Positions 1 through 7,593 of a stretch of 64,000 bases of DNA are shown piece by piece; within the stretch, counting starts at the first letter, position 1; each line of letters starts with the position of its first letter. This DNA comes from Phenylobacterium sp. Root1290. GTDB lineage: Bacteria; Pseudomonadota; Alphaproteobacteria; Caulobacterales; Caulobacteraceae. The translations under genes were made by a program, and so were the position numbers. The notes below the pieces were generated by a model, which was given only the letters and a program-made list of their open reading frames with translations, was not told where the DNA came from and did no database searches. Where the stretch lies: assembly GCF_001425305.1 (NCBI RefSeq), contig NZ_LMEE01000001.1:756646-820645 (forward strand), read 5' to 3'.

Positions 1-828
1 GCCGAGATCGCGGTCGAGGCCGCCAAGCAGGCGATCGAGCGCTGGGGCAAGGATCCCTCGCAGATCGACGCGGTGATCTGCGCGGCCTCGAACATGCAGC
101 GCGCCTATCCGGCCATGGCCATCGAGGTGCAGCAGGCGCTGGGCATCGAGGGCTTCGCCTTCGACATGAACGTGGCCTGTTCGTCGGCGACGTTCGGGAT
201 CAAGACCGCCGCGGACTTCGTCGGCTCCGGCTCGGCGCGAGCCGTGCTGATGGTCAATCCTGAGATCTGCTCGGGCCACCTGAACTTCCGCGACCGCGAC
301 AGCCACTTCATCTTCGGCGACGTCGCGACCGCGGTGATCGTCGAACGGGCCGAGGACGCGGTCGGCGGCTGGGAGATCCTGGGCACGCGCCTGAAGACCC
401 AGTTCTCCAACAACATCCGCAACAACTTCGGCTTCCTGAACCGCGCCGCGCCCGAAGGCGTGGGAGCCAGCGACAAGCTCTTCGTGCAGGAAGGCCGCAA
501 GGTCTTCCGCGAGGTGGTGCCGATGGTCTCGGAAATGATCGTCGCCCATGCCGGCGACCTGGGCATCGATCCGACCGGCCTGAAGCGCATGTGGCTGCAC
601 CAGGCCAACATCAACATGAACGAGCTGATCGGGAAGCGCGTGCTCGGCCGCGAGCCGGGTCCGGAGGAAAACGTGATCATCCTGGACGAGTACGCCAACA
701 CCTCCTCGGCCGGATCGATCATCGCCTTCCACAAGGCCAGCGACGACTTCCAGAGCGGCGAGACGGGCCTGATCTGCTCGTTCGGCGCGGGCTATTCGGC
801 GGGCACGGTCTTCGTCCGCAAGCGCTAG
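1..828 (+). CDS. beta-ketoacyl-ACP synthase III family protein (5' partial)
   Basis: A thiolase-fold condensing enzyme of the FabH/KAS III type, which joins an acyl-CoA starter to malonyl-ACP at the start of fatty acid or related acyl-chain synthesis. The reading frame is open from base 1, so the N-terminus lies outside the window. The catalytic triad is visible: Cys in VACSSAT (codon 178-180), His in LHQANIN (598-600) and Asn in YANTSSAG (697-699). The C-terminal FGAGYSAGT glycine-rich end is typical of the family. The housekeeping FabH and a specialised paralogue cannot be told apart from this fragment. Confidence 0.88.
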   Translation, partial: AEIAVEAAKQAIERWGKDPSQIDAVICAASNMQRAYPAMAIEVQQALGIEGFAFDMNVACSSATFGIKTAADFVGSGSARAVLMVNPEICSGHLNFRDRDSHFIFGDVATAVIVERAEDAVGGWEILGTRLKTQFSNNIRNNFGFLNRAAPEGVGASDKLFVQEGRKVFREVVPMVSEMIVAHAGDLGIDPTGLKRMWLHQANINMNELIGKRVLGREPGPEENVIILDEYANTSSAGSIIAFHKASDDFQSGETGLICSFGAGYSAGTVFVRKR

Positions 829-902
829 CGCGGCGCCATGACGCGTCGGTCCCCGGGGAGCTGAAGGCTAAGCTCCGGCCCTAGTTCCTCGGGGATTCAG
901 AC

Positions 903-1124
903 ATGGCCTATGACGACGTTCCGGGCGGCGATCCGCGCGGCCGTTGGTGTCCGAAATGCAAGCTGCCGATCCGCAGCGGCGAGCCGACCACCAACATGCA
1001 CTTTCATGAAGATCCCGACGGCGTCCGCGGCCTGAGCGGGCCGTGGCATGGCGAGTGCGCCCGTCCCTACTGGGACACCATCACGCCGGCCCTGGAGAAG
1101 ATGCGCCGCGCCTTCGGCGGCTAA
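903..1124 (+). CDS. small hypothetical protein, zinc-ribbon-like
   Basis: A 73-residue protein I do not recognise. It carries a CPKC pair near residue 17 and a later HGEC pair near residue 50, spaced as in small zinc-binding ribbons, so a structural metal site is plausible. There is no signal peptide or membrane segment. Its stop overlaps the stop of the convergent DUF488 gene by 3 bases. Such proteins are common as lone hypotheticals in Caulobacterales. Function is unknown. Confidence 0.6.
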   Translation: MAYDDVPGGDPRGRWCPKCKLPIRSGEPTTNMHFHEDPDGVRGLSGPWHGECARPYWDTITPALEKMRRAFGG

Positions 1125-1555
1125 AGATGCTCGATCGGGCAGCCCAGGTCCTCGCAGATCAGATCAGCGAGGATCTTGCGGTGGCAGCCGCGATGATCGG
1201 CCTCGAAGCATAGCAGCGCCACCTTGCGCTCGGCGGCCAGCTCCTTGGCTGCGGCCAGTTGGAGCTGCGCGGCCGGCTCGGCCAGATGCTCCTCGAAGAT
1301 GGCGGTCATCTCCGCGATCCTGCCCTTGCGCGCCGCCTCCCGGCCCGGCTTGGGCGTTCCCAGCTGACGAAGATGGACGTAGTCGATGCCCGCCTGCGCG
1401 AGGCTGGCGGCGAGCAGGGTCTTGGAGAAGCCGGCGCGGCGCGAGGCTGCGATCGCGCGGACATCGACCAGCAGCTCCACCCCGGCCGCCTTGAGGCGCG
1501 CAATCACCGCGTCCTGGGTGCTCGCCTCATAGCCGATGGTGGCGAGCGGCTTCAC
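1121..1555 (-). CDS. DUF488 domain-containing protein
   Basis: A 144-residue DUF488 family protein. The family signature is seen as the N-terminal TIGYE, then VDVRAIAASRRAGFSK, and the C-terminal CFEADHRGCHR block, where Cys and His residues may bind metal or act chemically. The biochemical function of the family is not established. The start is GTG, and the 4-base GTGA overlap with the MscS stop implies translational coupling. It is the last gene of the minus-strand run 4438-1121. The link between a channel, a peptidase and DUF488 is contextual only. Confidence 0.85.
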   Translation of the reverse strand: MKPLATIGYEASTQDAVIARLKAAGVELLVDVRAIAASRRAGFSKTLLAASLAQAGIDYVHLRQLGTPKPGREAARKGRIAEMTAIFEEHLAEPAAQLQLAAAKELAAERKVALLCFEADHRGCHRKILADLICEDLGCPIEHL

Positions 1556-2583
1556 CTCGCCTTAGGCCGAGCGGCCCCAGCGGCCGCGTCCTGGGCGGCG
1601 CCGCGGGCGAGATCCTCGGCGGCGTCATTGGTGCTGGCCCTGGCCCGCTTCGGCCGGGCGCCCACGGCGTGGCCGGCGAGCCCAAGGGTCTGGAGCGCGT
1701 CCTCGCCCTCTTCGCCGAAGACAGAGCGGACCCGCACCTCGCGTTGGGCCAGGGGGATCTCGAAGCCGCCGCTGCGAAGCGCATCCTCGATCGCCCAGGT
1801 ATAGGCGGCGTGGGTGGCGTTGGGGCGCTTGACCGCCTCCAGCGCGGGCCAGACCACCAGCTCGAACGACAGCCCGCTTTCGCCAAAGCCGATGAGCCAG
1901 ACCTGGGTCTTGCGGACCGAGGTGTCCTTCATCGTGAACGGAACCGCGTGGGCCGCGCGCAGCACCGCCTCGCGCACCGCCTCCTTGTCGACGCCGTAGG
2001 CGACGCGGAAGGGAATATGCATGCGGCGGGCGCCGTTCTGGTGCGTCCAGTTGGTGACCGGGGCCTCGATCAGCCGGGAATTGGGGATGAGGACGTCGAG
2101 GTCGTCGTTGTTGCGGATCCGCGTCGCGCGGGGGCCGATCTCGGCGACGACGCCCCGCTCGCCGGTCTGGAGCTCGATGTAGTCGCCGATATGGACCAGC
2201 TTGTCGAACAGCAGGACCAGGCCGGAGATGAACTCCTTGACGATGCCCTGCATGCCGAAGCCCAGGCCCACGCCCAGCGCCCCGGCGAACAGGGTGAAGG
2301 ACGACAGATCGAGGCCGAGGGTCGAGAAGGCGGCGATGATCCCGAAGATCACCAGGCCGTAGGTGCTGAGCTTCTCGAAGATGTAGATCGAAGGGGCCGC
2401 GCCGGTATCGACCCGGCCCCTGATCCTGCGGATGGCGCCGGCGGCGAGGCGGCCGGCGATCACCGAGGCGAAGACGATGAATATCGCCGCCGCCAATCCT
2501 CCCACGGTGATCGAGGTCTTGCCCAGCCGGACAAGCTCAAAGGCCATGAAGGCCTGCAGGTCGGCGGCGAGCTCCGAATTCAT
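1552..2583 (-). CDS. MscS-family mechanosensitive ion channel
   Basis: A 343-residue small-conductance mechanosensitive channel of the inner membrane, expected to vent solutes on hypo-osmotic shock. Three N-terminal hydrophobic segments (about 23-48, 70-90 and 95-125) are followed by the pore helix region GALGVGLGFGMQGIVKEF, the MscS hallmark, and then the beta domain (IGDYIEL, GERGVVAEIG) and the cytoplasmic vestibule. The C-terminus ends in an Ala/Arg-rich tail of about 35 residues that is probably disordered. The start lies 1 base from the stop of the upstream peptidase gene, so they are probably one transcript. Confidence 0.93.
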   Translation of the reverse strand: MNSELAADLQAFMAFELVRLGKTSITVGGLAAAIFIVFASVIAGRLAAGAIRRIRGRVDTGAAPSIYIFEKLSTYGLVIFGIIAAFSTLGLDLSSFTLFAGALGVGLGFGMQGIVKEFISGLVLLFDKLVHIGDYIELQTGERGVVAEIGPRATRIRNNDDLDVLIPNSRLIEAPVTNWTHQNGARRMHIPFRVAYGVDKEAVREAVLRAAHAVPFTMKDTSVRKTQVWLIGFGESGLSFELVVWPALEAVKRPNATHAAYTWAIEDALRSGGFEIPLAQREVRVRSVFGEEGEDALQTLGLAGHAVGARPKRARASTNDAAEDLARGAAQDAAAGAARPKAR

Positions 2584-2584
2584 G

Positions 2585-4078
2585 TCAGATCTTGTCCGGG
2601 TAGACGGGCGCGATGTCCACGGGGATGTCCTTGAGCGTGGCGATCACGGTCTCGGCCTGGGGATCAAGCTTGGCGTACTTGTCGAAGAAGGCGTTCATGC
2701 CGGCATAGTCGCCGTCGCCCTGCAGCTTGATCAGTTCGGCGAGCAGGCTGGTGAGGCCGGCCTGCATGGCGTCGTCATCGACCCGGAAGCGCTTGGCGGC
2801 GGGATCCCAGACCAGCGCGCCCTTGGACTTCAGATAGCCGTACTGCAGCGCCGCGCCGCGGCCGTGGGCCTCGCCGGCGCCGAAGCGGACCGCGCGGAAA
2901 ATCCCGGCGGCATAGCTCGCAAACAGCTGGGAACGCTCGGCTTTCGGCAGTTCGCCCTTATCCATCATGAAGAGGATGTTGTAGGCGCCCATGACGTCGG
3001 CCTTGGCCTCTTCAGCCGTGCCGGCGATCTCCTTCAGCTCGGCCGAGACGGTGGTCGCGCGACCGTCGACGGTGATCGAGCCCGGGCCGAGGCTGTGCGA
3101 GAGTTCGTGGAACAGCGTCTCCAGCGTCATGTACTTCTTGCTGACCAGGGCGGCTTGGTCGGGGACGAGCACGCGCTCGCCCATGGGCTTCAGAATTCGA
3201 TCGTACTTCGCGCCCAGCACGTTGGAGAGGACGACCTTCTTGGCGCCCTTGGCTTCGCGCACCCGCTCGTCGTTCGGCAGGTTGAATGCGATGGTCTGGG
3301 GACCGACCGTGTTGTCGCCGCCGCCGCGCACCTGTTCGGCCACCGCGATGGGCGACTCGCCGCCGCGCGCGAAGTTCTTGTAGCGGTTGTCGACCGGCAG
3401 GTTCTCCTCCATGGCCCGCAGATACCCTTTGTACTTGTCCAGGGCGCTGCTCTCGGCAGGATCCTTAAGAGTTACAAAGGCTTCGAAGGCGGTCTTCTGA
3501 CCATAGAGCTCGTCGGTATAGGTCTCGTAGGGGCCGATCGCGACCTCGATCGGCGTGCCCGACAGGTCCATCCAGGCCATCTCGGACTCGAAATAGTCGT
3601 TGGTCCGGAAGGACTTGGCGCGGAGCGTCAGGAACTTCTTGAGGCTGGGGTTCGAGGTGACGGAGGCGGCCTTTTCGAGCAGCGCCGCGGCGCGCTCCAA
3701 CTCGGCCTTGTACTCGACGTTGTAGGGCACGGTGACCAGCTTGCCGCCGTCGCGCTTGACCACCGTGTAGCCGTCCATGAGCGCGGCCTTCTGCGCCGGA
3801 TGGGCGGCGATGTAGGCGTCCAGTTCAGCCTTGGTCAGCCCGTCGGGATAGAAGCCGTGGCCCGGCCCCTGCCCTGCGGCCTGGCGCTTGTAGATGGCGG
3901 TCATTTCGTCGGCGGCCTGGATCAGCAGGTTGACGACCTGGCGCTCCTCGGCGCTCAGAAACCCGGTCTCGACCTGCATCTCGATCCGGGCGAGGCCGTC
4001 GTTGGAGACGGGCGCCGCGGCCATCGCGGCCGTGGGCAGGCAAAGGGCCGCGATCAGCGGCGCAACGAACCTACGCAT
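2585..4078 (-). CDS. M49-like (dipeptidyl-peptidase III family) zinc metallopeptidase, exported
   Basis: A 497-residue protein with an N-terminal signal peptide (hydrophobic 4-20, cleavage after AMA-A). Zinc-binding motifs are HELSH at 324-328 and EEAKAD at 356-361, matching the HExxxH ... EExxAD arrangement of dipeptidyl-peptidase III but with one residue fewer in the first motif. Export suggests periplasmic degradation of short peptides. It is followed after 1 base by mscS. Eukaryotic DPP III enzymes are longer (about 700 aa), so this is the compact bacterial type. Substrate is not deducible. Confidence 0.75.
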   Translation of the reverse strand: MRRFVAPLIAALCLPTAAMAAAPVSNDGLARIEMQVETGFLSAEERQVVNLLIQAADEMTAIYKRQAAGQGPGHGFYPDGLTKAELDAYIAAHPAQKAALMDGYTVVKRDGGKLVTVPYNVEYKAELERAAALLEKAASVTSNPSLKKFLTLRAKSFRTNDYFESEMAWMDLSGTPIEVAIGPYETYTDELYGQKTAFEAFVTLKDPAESSALDKYKGYLRAMEENLPVDNRYKNFARGGESPIAVAEQVRGGGDNTVGPQTIAFNLPNDERVREAKGAKKVVLSNVLGAKYDRILKPMGERVLVPDQAALVSKKYMTLETLFHELSHSLGPGSITVDGRATTVSAELKEIAGTAEEAKADVMGAYNILFMMDKGELPKAERSQLFASYAAGIFRAVRFGAGEAHGRGAALQYGYLKSKGALVWDPAAKRFRVDDDAMQAGLTSLLAELIKLQGDGDYAGMNAFFDKYAKLDPQAETVIATLKDIPVDIAPVYPDKI

Positions 4079-4129
4079 GTGAATGATTTAGCTCCGAGAA
4101 GCCGCCTTCACGGCGGCGTTTGCCGGAAC

Positions 4130-4438
4130 CTAGCGAGGGGGCTCCCCGTCGTCGAGGATGGTGAGGCGCCGCACGGTCAGTTCGTCGATCTCCAGGCGCT
4201 TGATCCGCGCCCGGCCCACCGACACGCGGCCGACGGCCAGCTTGCCGATCGCCAGCGCGCCAACGGCGAAAGCGCCGAAGGCGATGGCGCCGAGCGCCAG
4301 GCTGCCCATCGCGCCCAGGCCGACCGCCCCGGCCGGCGTGGCCCGCGGCGCGACGAACACCGACTGAGCGCGCGGGCGGCGCGACGCAGCCTCAACGAGG
4401 GCGGCGGGCTCCCGGCGGGTCCGCAGTTCCAACGCCAT
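4130..4438 (-). CDS. short repeat protein with VG/IG hexad-like repeats
   Basis: A 102-residue protein of unknown function. After a charged N-terminal 30 residues it has a run of 5-6 residue repeats ending in Gly (LAIGKLAVGRVSVGRARI), then IKRLEIDELTVRRLTI. The middle is hydrophobic enough to insert in a membrane. The periodic small/aliphatic pattern also suggests a beta-solenoid, as in pentapeptide or hexapeptide repeats. It lies 51 bp upstream of the peptidase gene on the same strand. No catalytic motif is visible. Confidence 0.6.
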   Translation of the reverse strand: MALELRTRREPAALVEAASRRPRAQSVFVAPRATPAGAVGLGAMGSLALGAIAFGAFAVGALAIGKLAVGRVSVGRARIKRLEIDELTVRRLTILDDGEPPR

Positions 4439-4490
4439 GTCTCTCTCCCTTGGCCTTTGGGCGAGCCTAGTCCTTCCTGGGCCCGGAGCG

Positions 4491-5171
4491 CTAGCCGCGC
4501 GTCAGGGTCGTCATCACCAGTTCCCGGCGGAAGTCGAAGCCCAGCGCCTGATAAAGCGCGATGGCGCCAGTGTTGTGCGCGTAGGAATGCAGGAACGGGA
4601 TCTCGCCGCGGGCCCGGATGCGGGCGGCGACCTCGAGCATCAGCCCCGCCGCATAGCCGCGGCCGCGATGCGCAGGATCGGTGCAGACGCCGCTGACCTC
4701 GGTATAGCCCTGCGGCTGCATCCGCTCGCCGGCCATGGCGACCAGCCGCCCATCGCGCTTGACGCCCACGAACCGGCCAAGCTGATGCGTGCGGGCGAAG
4801 AAGGGGCCAGGCGCGGTGTCTGTGGCCAGGGCCAACATCTGAGGCGCGTCGGCCTCGGTCAGGACCTCGATCTCGAAGGCCGGTTCGCCGACAGGGTTGG
4901 GCGCCTCGGCGACCATTTGCCAGCAGACCGCACGGCTGCGCACGGTCAGACCGGCGATCGGCGGCGGCTCCTCAGGCTCGACCAGGGCGACGTCGCCATG
5001 CAGCGCGACCAGCGCGGCGAGGTCGCCCAGGCTGGCGGCCGACATATCCGGCGTGGCCGCAAACAGCCCGTACTCGGAGGCGAAGCGCAGGGCCGCGCCG
5101 TGGCTGCTGCGGAACGCGGCCTGGCGGCCGGTCAGGGTCGACCAGACGGGTCGATCGAGAGGATGCGACAT
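4491..5171 (-). CDS. GNAT family N-acetyltransferase
   Basis: A 226-residue acetyl-CoA-dependent N-acyltransferase. The GNAT fold is in the C-terminal half. Motif A with the pyrophosphate loop is seen as VCTDPAHRGRGYAAGLM (near residue 165), followed by the motif B region HNTGAIALYQALGF. The N-terminal 80 residues match nothing I recognise, and the acceptor is unknown. I chose the ATG at 5171 because GGACGAGG precedes it at good spacing. The ATG at 5183 (MDEAM...) has no Shine-Dalgarno. It is divergent from the cupin gene across a 19-bp inverted repeat. Confidence 0.82.
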   Translation of the reverse strand: MSHPLDRPVWSTLTGRQAAFRSSHGAALRFASEYGLFAATPDMSAASLGDLAALVALHGDVALVEPEEPPPIAGLTVRSRAVCWQMVAEAPNPVGEPAFEIEVLTEADAPQMLALATDTAPGPFFARTHQLGRFVGVKRDGRLVAMAGERMQPQGYTEVSGVCTDPAHRGRGYAAGLMLEVAARIRARGEIPFLHSYAHNTGAIALYQALGFDFRRELVMTTLTRG

Positions 5172-5230
5172 GGCCTCGTCCATACAGCGCAGGGGCGAGA
5201 TTGGCAGCCCGGACGCTCGATGGCCGCGCA

Positions 5231-5249
5231 AAGATAACGGTGTTATCTT
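5231..5249. promoter_or_regulatory. perfect inverted repeat, candidate operator between GNAT and cupin genes
   Basis: Arms AAGATAAC and GTTATCTT (8 bp each, 3-bp spacer) form a perfect dyad. It sits 59 bp from the GNAT start and 33 bp from the cupin start. The AT-rich arms contrast with the GC-rich surroundings, which is typical of a dimeric repressor site. There is no T-tract, so a terminator is unlikely. The cognate regulator is unknown. Confidence 0.5.
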
Positions 5250-5282
5250 GCGAGCATGGCCCTCGCAAAGGAGCAGCCGATC

Positions 5283-5738
5283 ATGGCCGACCCAATCGTC
5301 GTGAAGATGACCGACGGGGTGCGCCCGTTGAACATCGTCGGTGAGCAGATCACCGTCTTGGCCGCCGGCGGCCAGACCGGCAGCTACGAGGTGTTTCACC
5401 AGATCGGACCCGAGGGCAGCGGGCCGCCGCCGCACAGCCATCCCTGGGACGAGGCCTTCTATGTGATCGCCGGCGAGATCGCGTTCGGCATCGAAGAGCG
5501 CGAGCTGGTGGCCCATGCGGGGACCTTCGTCCATTTGCCCGCGGGCACCACCCACTGGTTCCGCTTCGGCAGCGGCGGCGGCGAAATGGTCTCGCTGACC
5601 TCACGCGAGGGGGCCTCGCACATGTTCACCGACTTCGACCGTGAGATCTCGCCCACTGCGCCCGACCTCGGCAGGCTGATCGAACTGGGCCGGCCCTATG
5701 GACTCTCGGTCTCGGTTCCGGCCGCCAGCGGCGCATAG
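5283..5738 (+). CDS. cupin domain-containing protein
   Basis: A 151-residue single-domain cupin. Motif 1 is PPPHSHPWDEAFYVIAGE, with the metal-ligand candidates His, His and Glu. Motif 2 is LPAGTTHWF, supplying the last His. Such proteins bind a metal and act as dioxygenases, isomerases or ligand sensors, and the role here is open. The start at 5283 is preceded by AAAGGAG at 9 bases. An in-frame ATG at 5256 would add nine residues but lacks a Shine-Dalgarno. It is followed after 12 bp by a secreted protein gene, probably co-transcribed. Confidence 0.85.
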   Translation: MADPIVVKMTDGVRPLNIVGEQITVLAAGGQTGSYEVFHQIGPEGSGPPPHSHPWDEAFYVIAGEIAFGIEERELVAHAGTFVHLPAGTTHWFRFGSGGGEMVSLTSREGASHMFTDFDREISPTAPDLGRLIELGRPYGLSVSVPAASGA

Positions 5739-5750
5739 CGAGGGCAGGAC

Positions 5751-6116
5751 ATGCAGCATGGCATGATCGGAATCGCGGCCGCTTTGGGGATCGCCTTGGC
5801 GGCACCGCAAGGTGCGATTGGGGCCGAACGGCTGGACTGCCCCGAACCGGCCAAGCTGGGGCCAGCGGCGACCGGCAAACTGGCGAGCGACCTCGTGCCA
5901 AACCCGCGAGCGCTAGGCGATGTCGGGGTCCTGACCCGCACCGTGCCGCTGTTCCGCGAGCATGGCTTCTCCGACGCCGATACGGTGAACTACCTCACCG
6001 CCCTATTCTGTCCGGTCGTGCGCGACGACGGGAGCCTGAGCGCCACGGCCAAGACCGATAAGGTCTCCAGCTTCAGTTCGGCGGTGTCGGATATCGTCTA
6101 CCGGCAGCCTCGCTAG
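5751..6116 (+). CDS. small secreted hypothetical protein
   Basis: A 121-residue protein with an N-terminal signal peptide (hydrophobic 5-22, likely cleavage at AIGA-E). The mature part has two Cys residues (near 30 and 87) that could form a disulfide in the periplasm. No domain is recognised. The start could also be the ATG at 5760. It lies 12 bp after the cupin gene on the same strand, so it is probably the second gene of that unit. Confidence 0.65.
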   Translation: MQHGMIGIAAALGIALAAPQGAIGAERLDCPEPAKLGPAATGKLASDLVPNPRALGDVGVLTRTVPLFREHGFSDADTVNYLTALFCPVVRDDGSLSATAKTDKVSSFSSAVSDIVYRQPR

Positions 6117-6204
6117 CGGCCGCGGCGCCTGCCCCTCGCGGCGATTTCGTGGTTTTCTCCGCGTCGGACAAACGATCCCAACGAAAACCAGGAAACGCCA
6201 CTCG

Positions 6205-6915
6205 ATGATGAAGCTCTATTCGGGCGATCTCAGCCCCTATTCCGCCCGCGTGCGGATGCAGATCTACGCCAAGGGCATCACCGACATCGCTCTTGAGCGG
6301 CCCGCCGACTTCGGCATGCCCTCGTTCCGCAAGCGCCTGCCGATCGGCCGCATCCCGGTGCTGGACATCGACGGCGACCTGATGCCGGAATCCGAGGTGA
6401 TCGCCGAGTACATCGAGCAGATCTATCCCGAGCCCTCGCTGCTGGGCGCGACCCCGCGCGAGACCGCCCACATCCGCACGATCGCCCGGATCGGCGACGT
6501 CTACCTGATGAACAACATGTTCATGCTCTCGCCCCAGAGCCGCGCCGCAAACCGCGACCAGGGCGTCGTCGACCTGCTGGGCGGCCAGGTGGTGCGCAAC
6601 ATCAAGGCGCTGGACAAGATGATCGGGACCGACGGCTACGCCTGCGCCGGCCGGATCACCCTGGCCGACTGCGCGCTCGTCCCGGCCCTGTTCATGGTGG
6701 AGAACGTCCTGCCGGGGACCGGTGTGGAGAACCCGATCCCCAAGGCCGAAAATGTCGCCGCCTGGTGGGCCGCCATCCAGCAGAACGAGCACGCCGCCAA
6801 GACCCTGGCCGAACTTCACCGTGGTCTGGAAGAGCGCCGTGAACTGATCCGCTCCGGCGCCTTCGAGAAGATGATGGCCGCCGCCAAGGCCGCCATGGAG
6901 ACCGCCGAGCAATAG
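6205..6915 (+). CDS. glutathione S-transferase family protein
   Basis: A 236-residue GST-fold protein. The N-terminal thioredoxin-like domain (MKLYSGDLSPYSARVRM, then GRIPVLDIDG with the conserved cis-Pro, and PESEVIAEYIEQ contacting glutathione) precedes an all-helical C-terminal domain containing ITLADCALVPALF. It is close to the SspA/stringent-starvation and general bacterial GST types. Conjugation or thiol transfer to an unknown substrate is expected. It is a stand-alone gene. AGGA lies 11 bases before the first ATG, and a second ATG follows at once. Confidence 0.88.
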   Translation: MMKLYSGDLSPYSARVRMQIYAKGITDIALERPADFGMPSFRKRLPIGRIPVLDIDGDLMPESEVIAEYIEQIYPEPSLLGATPRETAHIRTIARIGDVYLMNNMFMLSPQSRAANRDQGVVDLLGGQVVRNIKALDKMIGTDGYACAGRITLADCALVPALFMVENVLPGTGVENPIPKAENVAAWWAAIQQNEHAAKTLAELHRGLEERRELIRSGAFEKMMAAAKAAMETAEQ

Positions 6916-7008
6916 GCCCGGCGCAGCAGGACCGCCGGCCGCATTCGATGCGTGGCCGGCGGTGCATGCAGGTGGTACACGCCCCCCGCAATCAATTCAG
7001 GGCCGGCG

Positions 7009-7344
7009 ATGATTCAACCAGGTGCGATCTTCAAGGACAATCTTCAGCAACTGCCGCCGGTTGACGGCGTGCAGCGCATCGAGCTCAGCGACGCGAAGGG
7101 CGATCTCGTCGGCTGCATCGAAAATCAGCCGGGCAAGCAAGGCTCATTGGCCGTCTACCAGTACCTGAAGCAGATCTTCGACATCCTGGACGAGAACGCC
7201 GCGAACCATGGGCTGGCCGTGTTCGCGGAGCATACGACTGACGCCAAGAACCGCCCTGGCGCGCATCCGAATATCGACCGGCTGCTCGAAATCGCCGGCG
7301 GCGGCGGTGCGCTGCGTATCGAAGTCATCGCCGCCGGCAACTGA
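7009..7344 (+). CDS. DUF2322 family protein
   Basis: A 111-residue protein that I recognise as DUF2322-like from the conserved block NQPGKQGSLAVYQYL, the AVFAEHTTDAKNRPGAHPNID segment and the C-terminal LRIEVIA strand. Function is unknown. No signal peptide or membrane segment is present. The ATG at 7009 is preferred over a start at 6952 because the extra 19 residues are not conserved in character. It is a soluble cytoplasmic protein by appearance. Confidence 0.65.
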   Translation: MIQPGAIFKDNLQQLPPVDGVQRIELSDAKGDLVGCIENQPGKQGSLAVYQYLKQIFDILDENAANHGLAVFAEHTTDAKNRPGAHPNIDRLLEIAGGGGALRIEVIAAGN

Positions 7345-7406
7345 ACGGCGGCCATGGGACCCAACTAAGCCGTGGAACCTAACGTCACGGTGCAGGTTTG
7401 GGTCTC

Positions 7407-7568
7407 ATGTCCATGCTGATCCTGATCCTCGTCGTCGTCGTACTTCTGGCCCTGGCGCTGTTCGCGGTGCAGAAGATGCCGATCCCCTCCCCGCTGAACT
7501 GGATCATTCAGGTGGTCCTGATCGTCCTGGCGATCATCTTCATCGGGCAGCGCGCCGGGGTGTTCTAA
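7407..7568 (+). CDS. 53-aa two-helix membrane protein (Thivi_2564-like)
   Basis: A very short gene encoding 53 residues with two hydrophobic helices (about 3-22 and 33-48) separated by KMPIPSPLNW. The layout (helix, short Pro-containing loop starting with the lipid interface, helix, and a charged Gln-Arg end) resembles the small Thivi_2564-type membrane proteins. Translation starts at ATG 7407, with an in-frame Met two codons later. Function is unknown. Coding is supported by clean hydrophobic periodicity and the absence of any other gene in the gap. Confidence 0.6.
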   Translation: MSMLILILVVVVLLALALFAVQKMPIPSPLNWIIQVVLIVLAIIFIGQRAGVF

Positions 7569-7593
7569 ACACCCGCGGCGGCGGCCGGCCCGG

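Noticed and set aside
2432..4696. 754-codon plus-strand frame across the mscS/peptidase region
   Set aside because: It lies opposite two well-supported minus-strand genes and has shadow-like composition.
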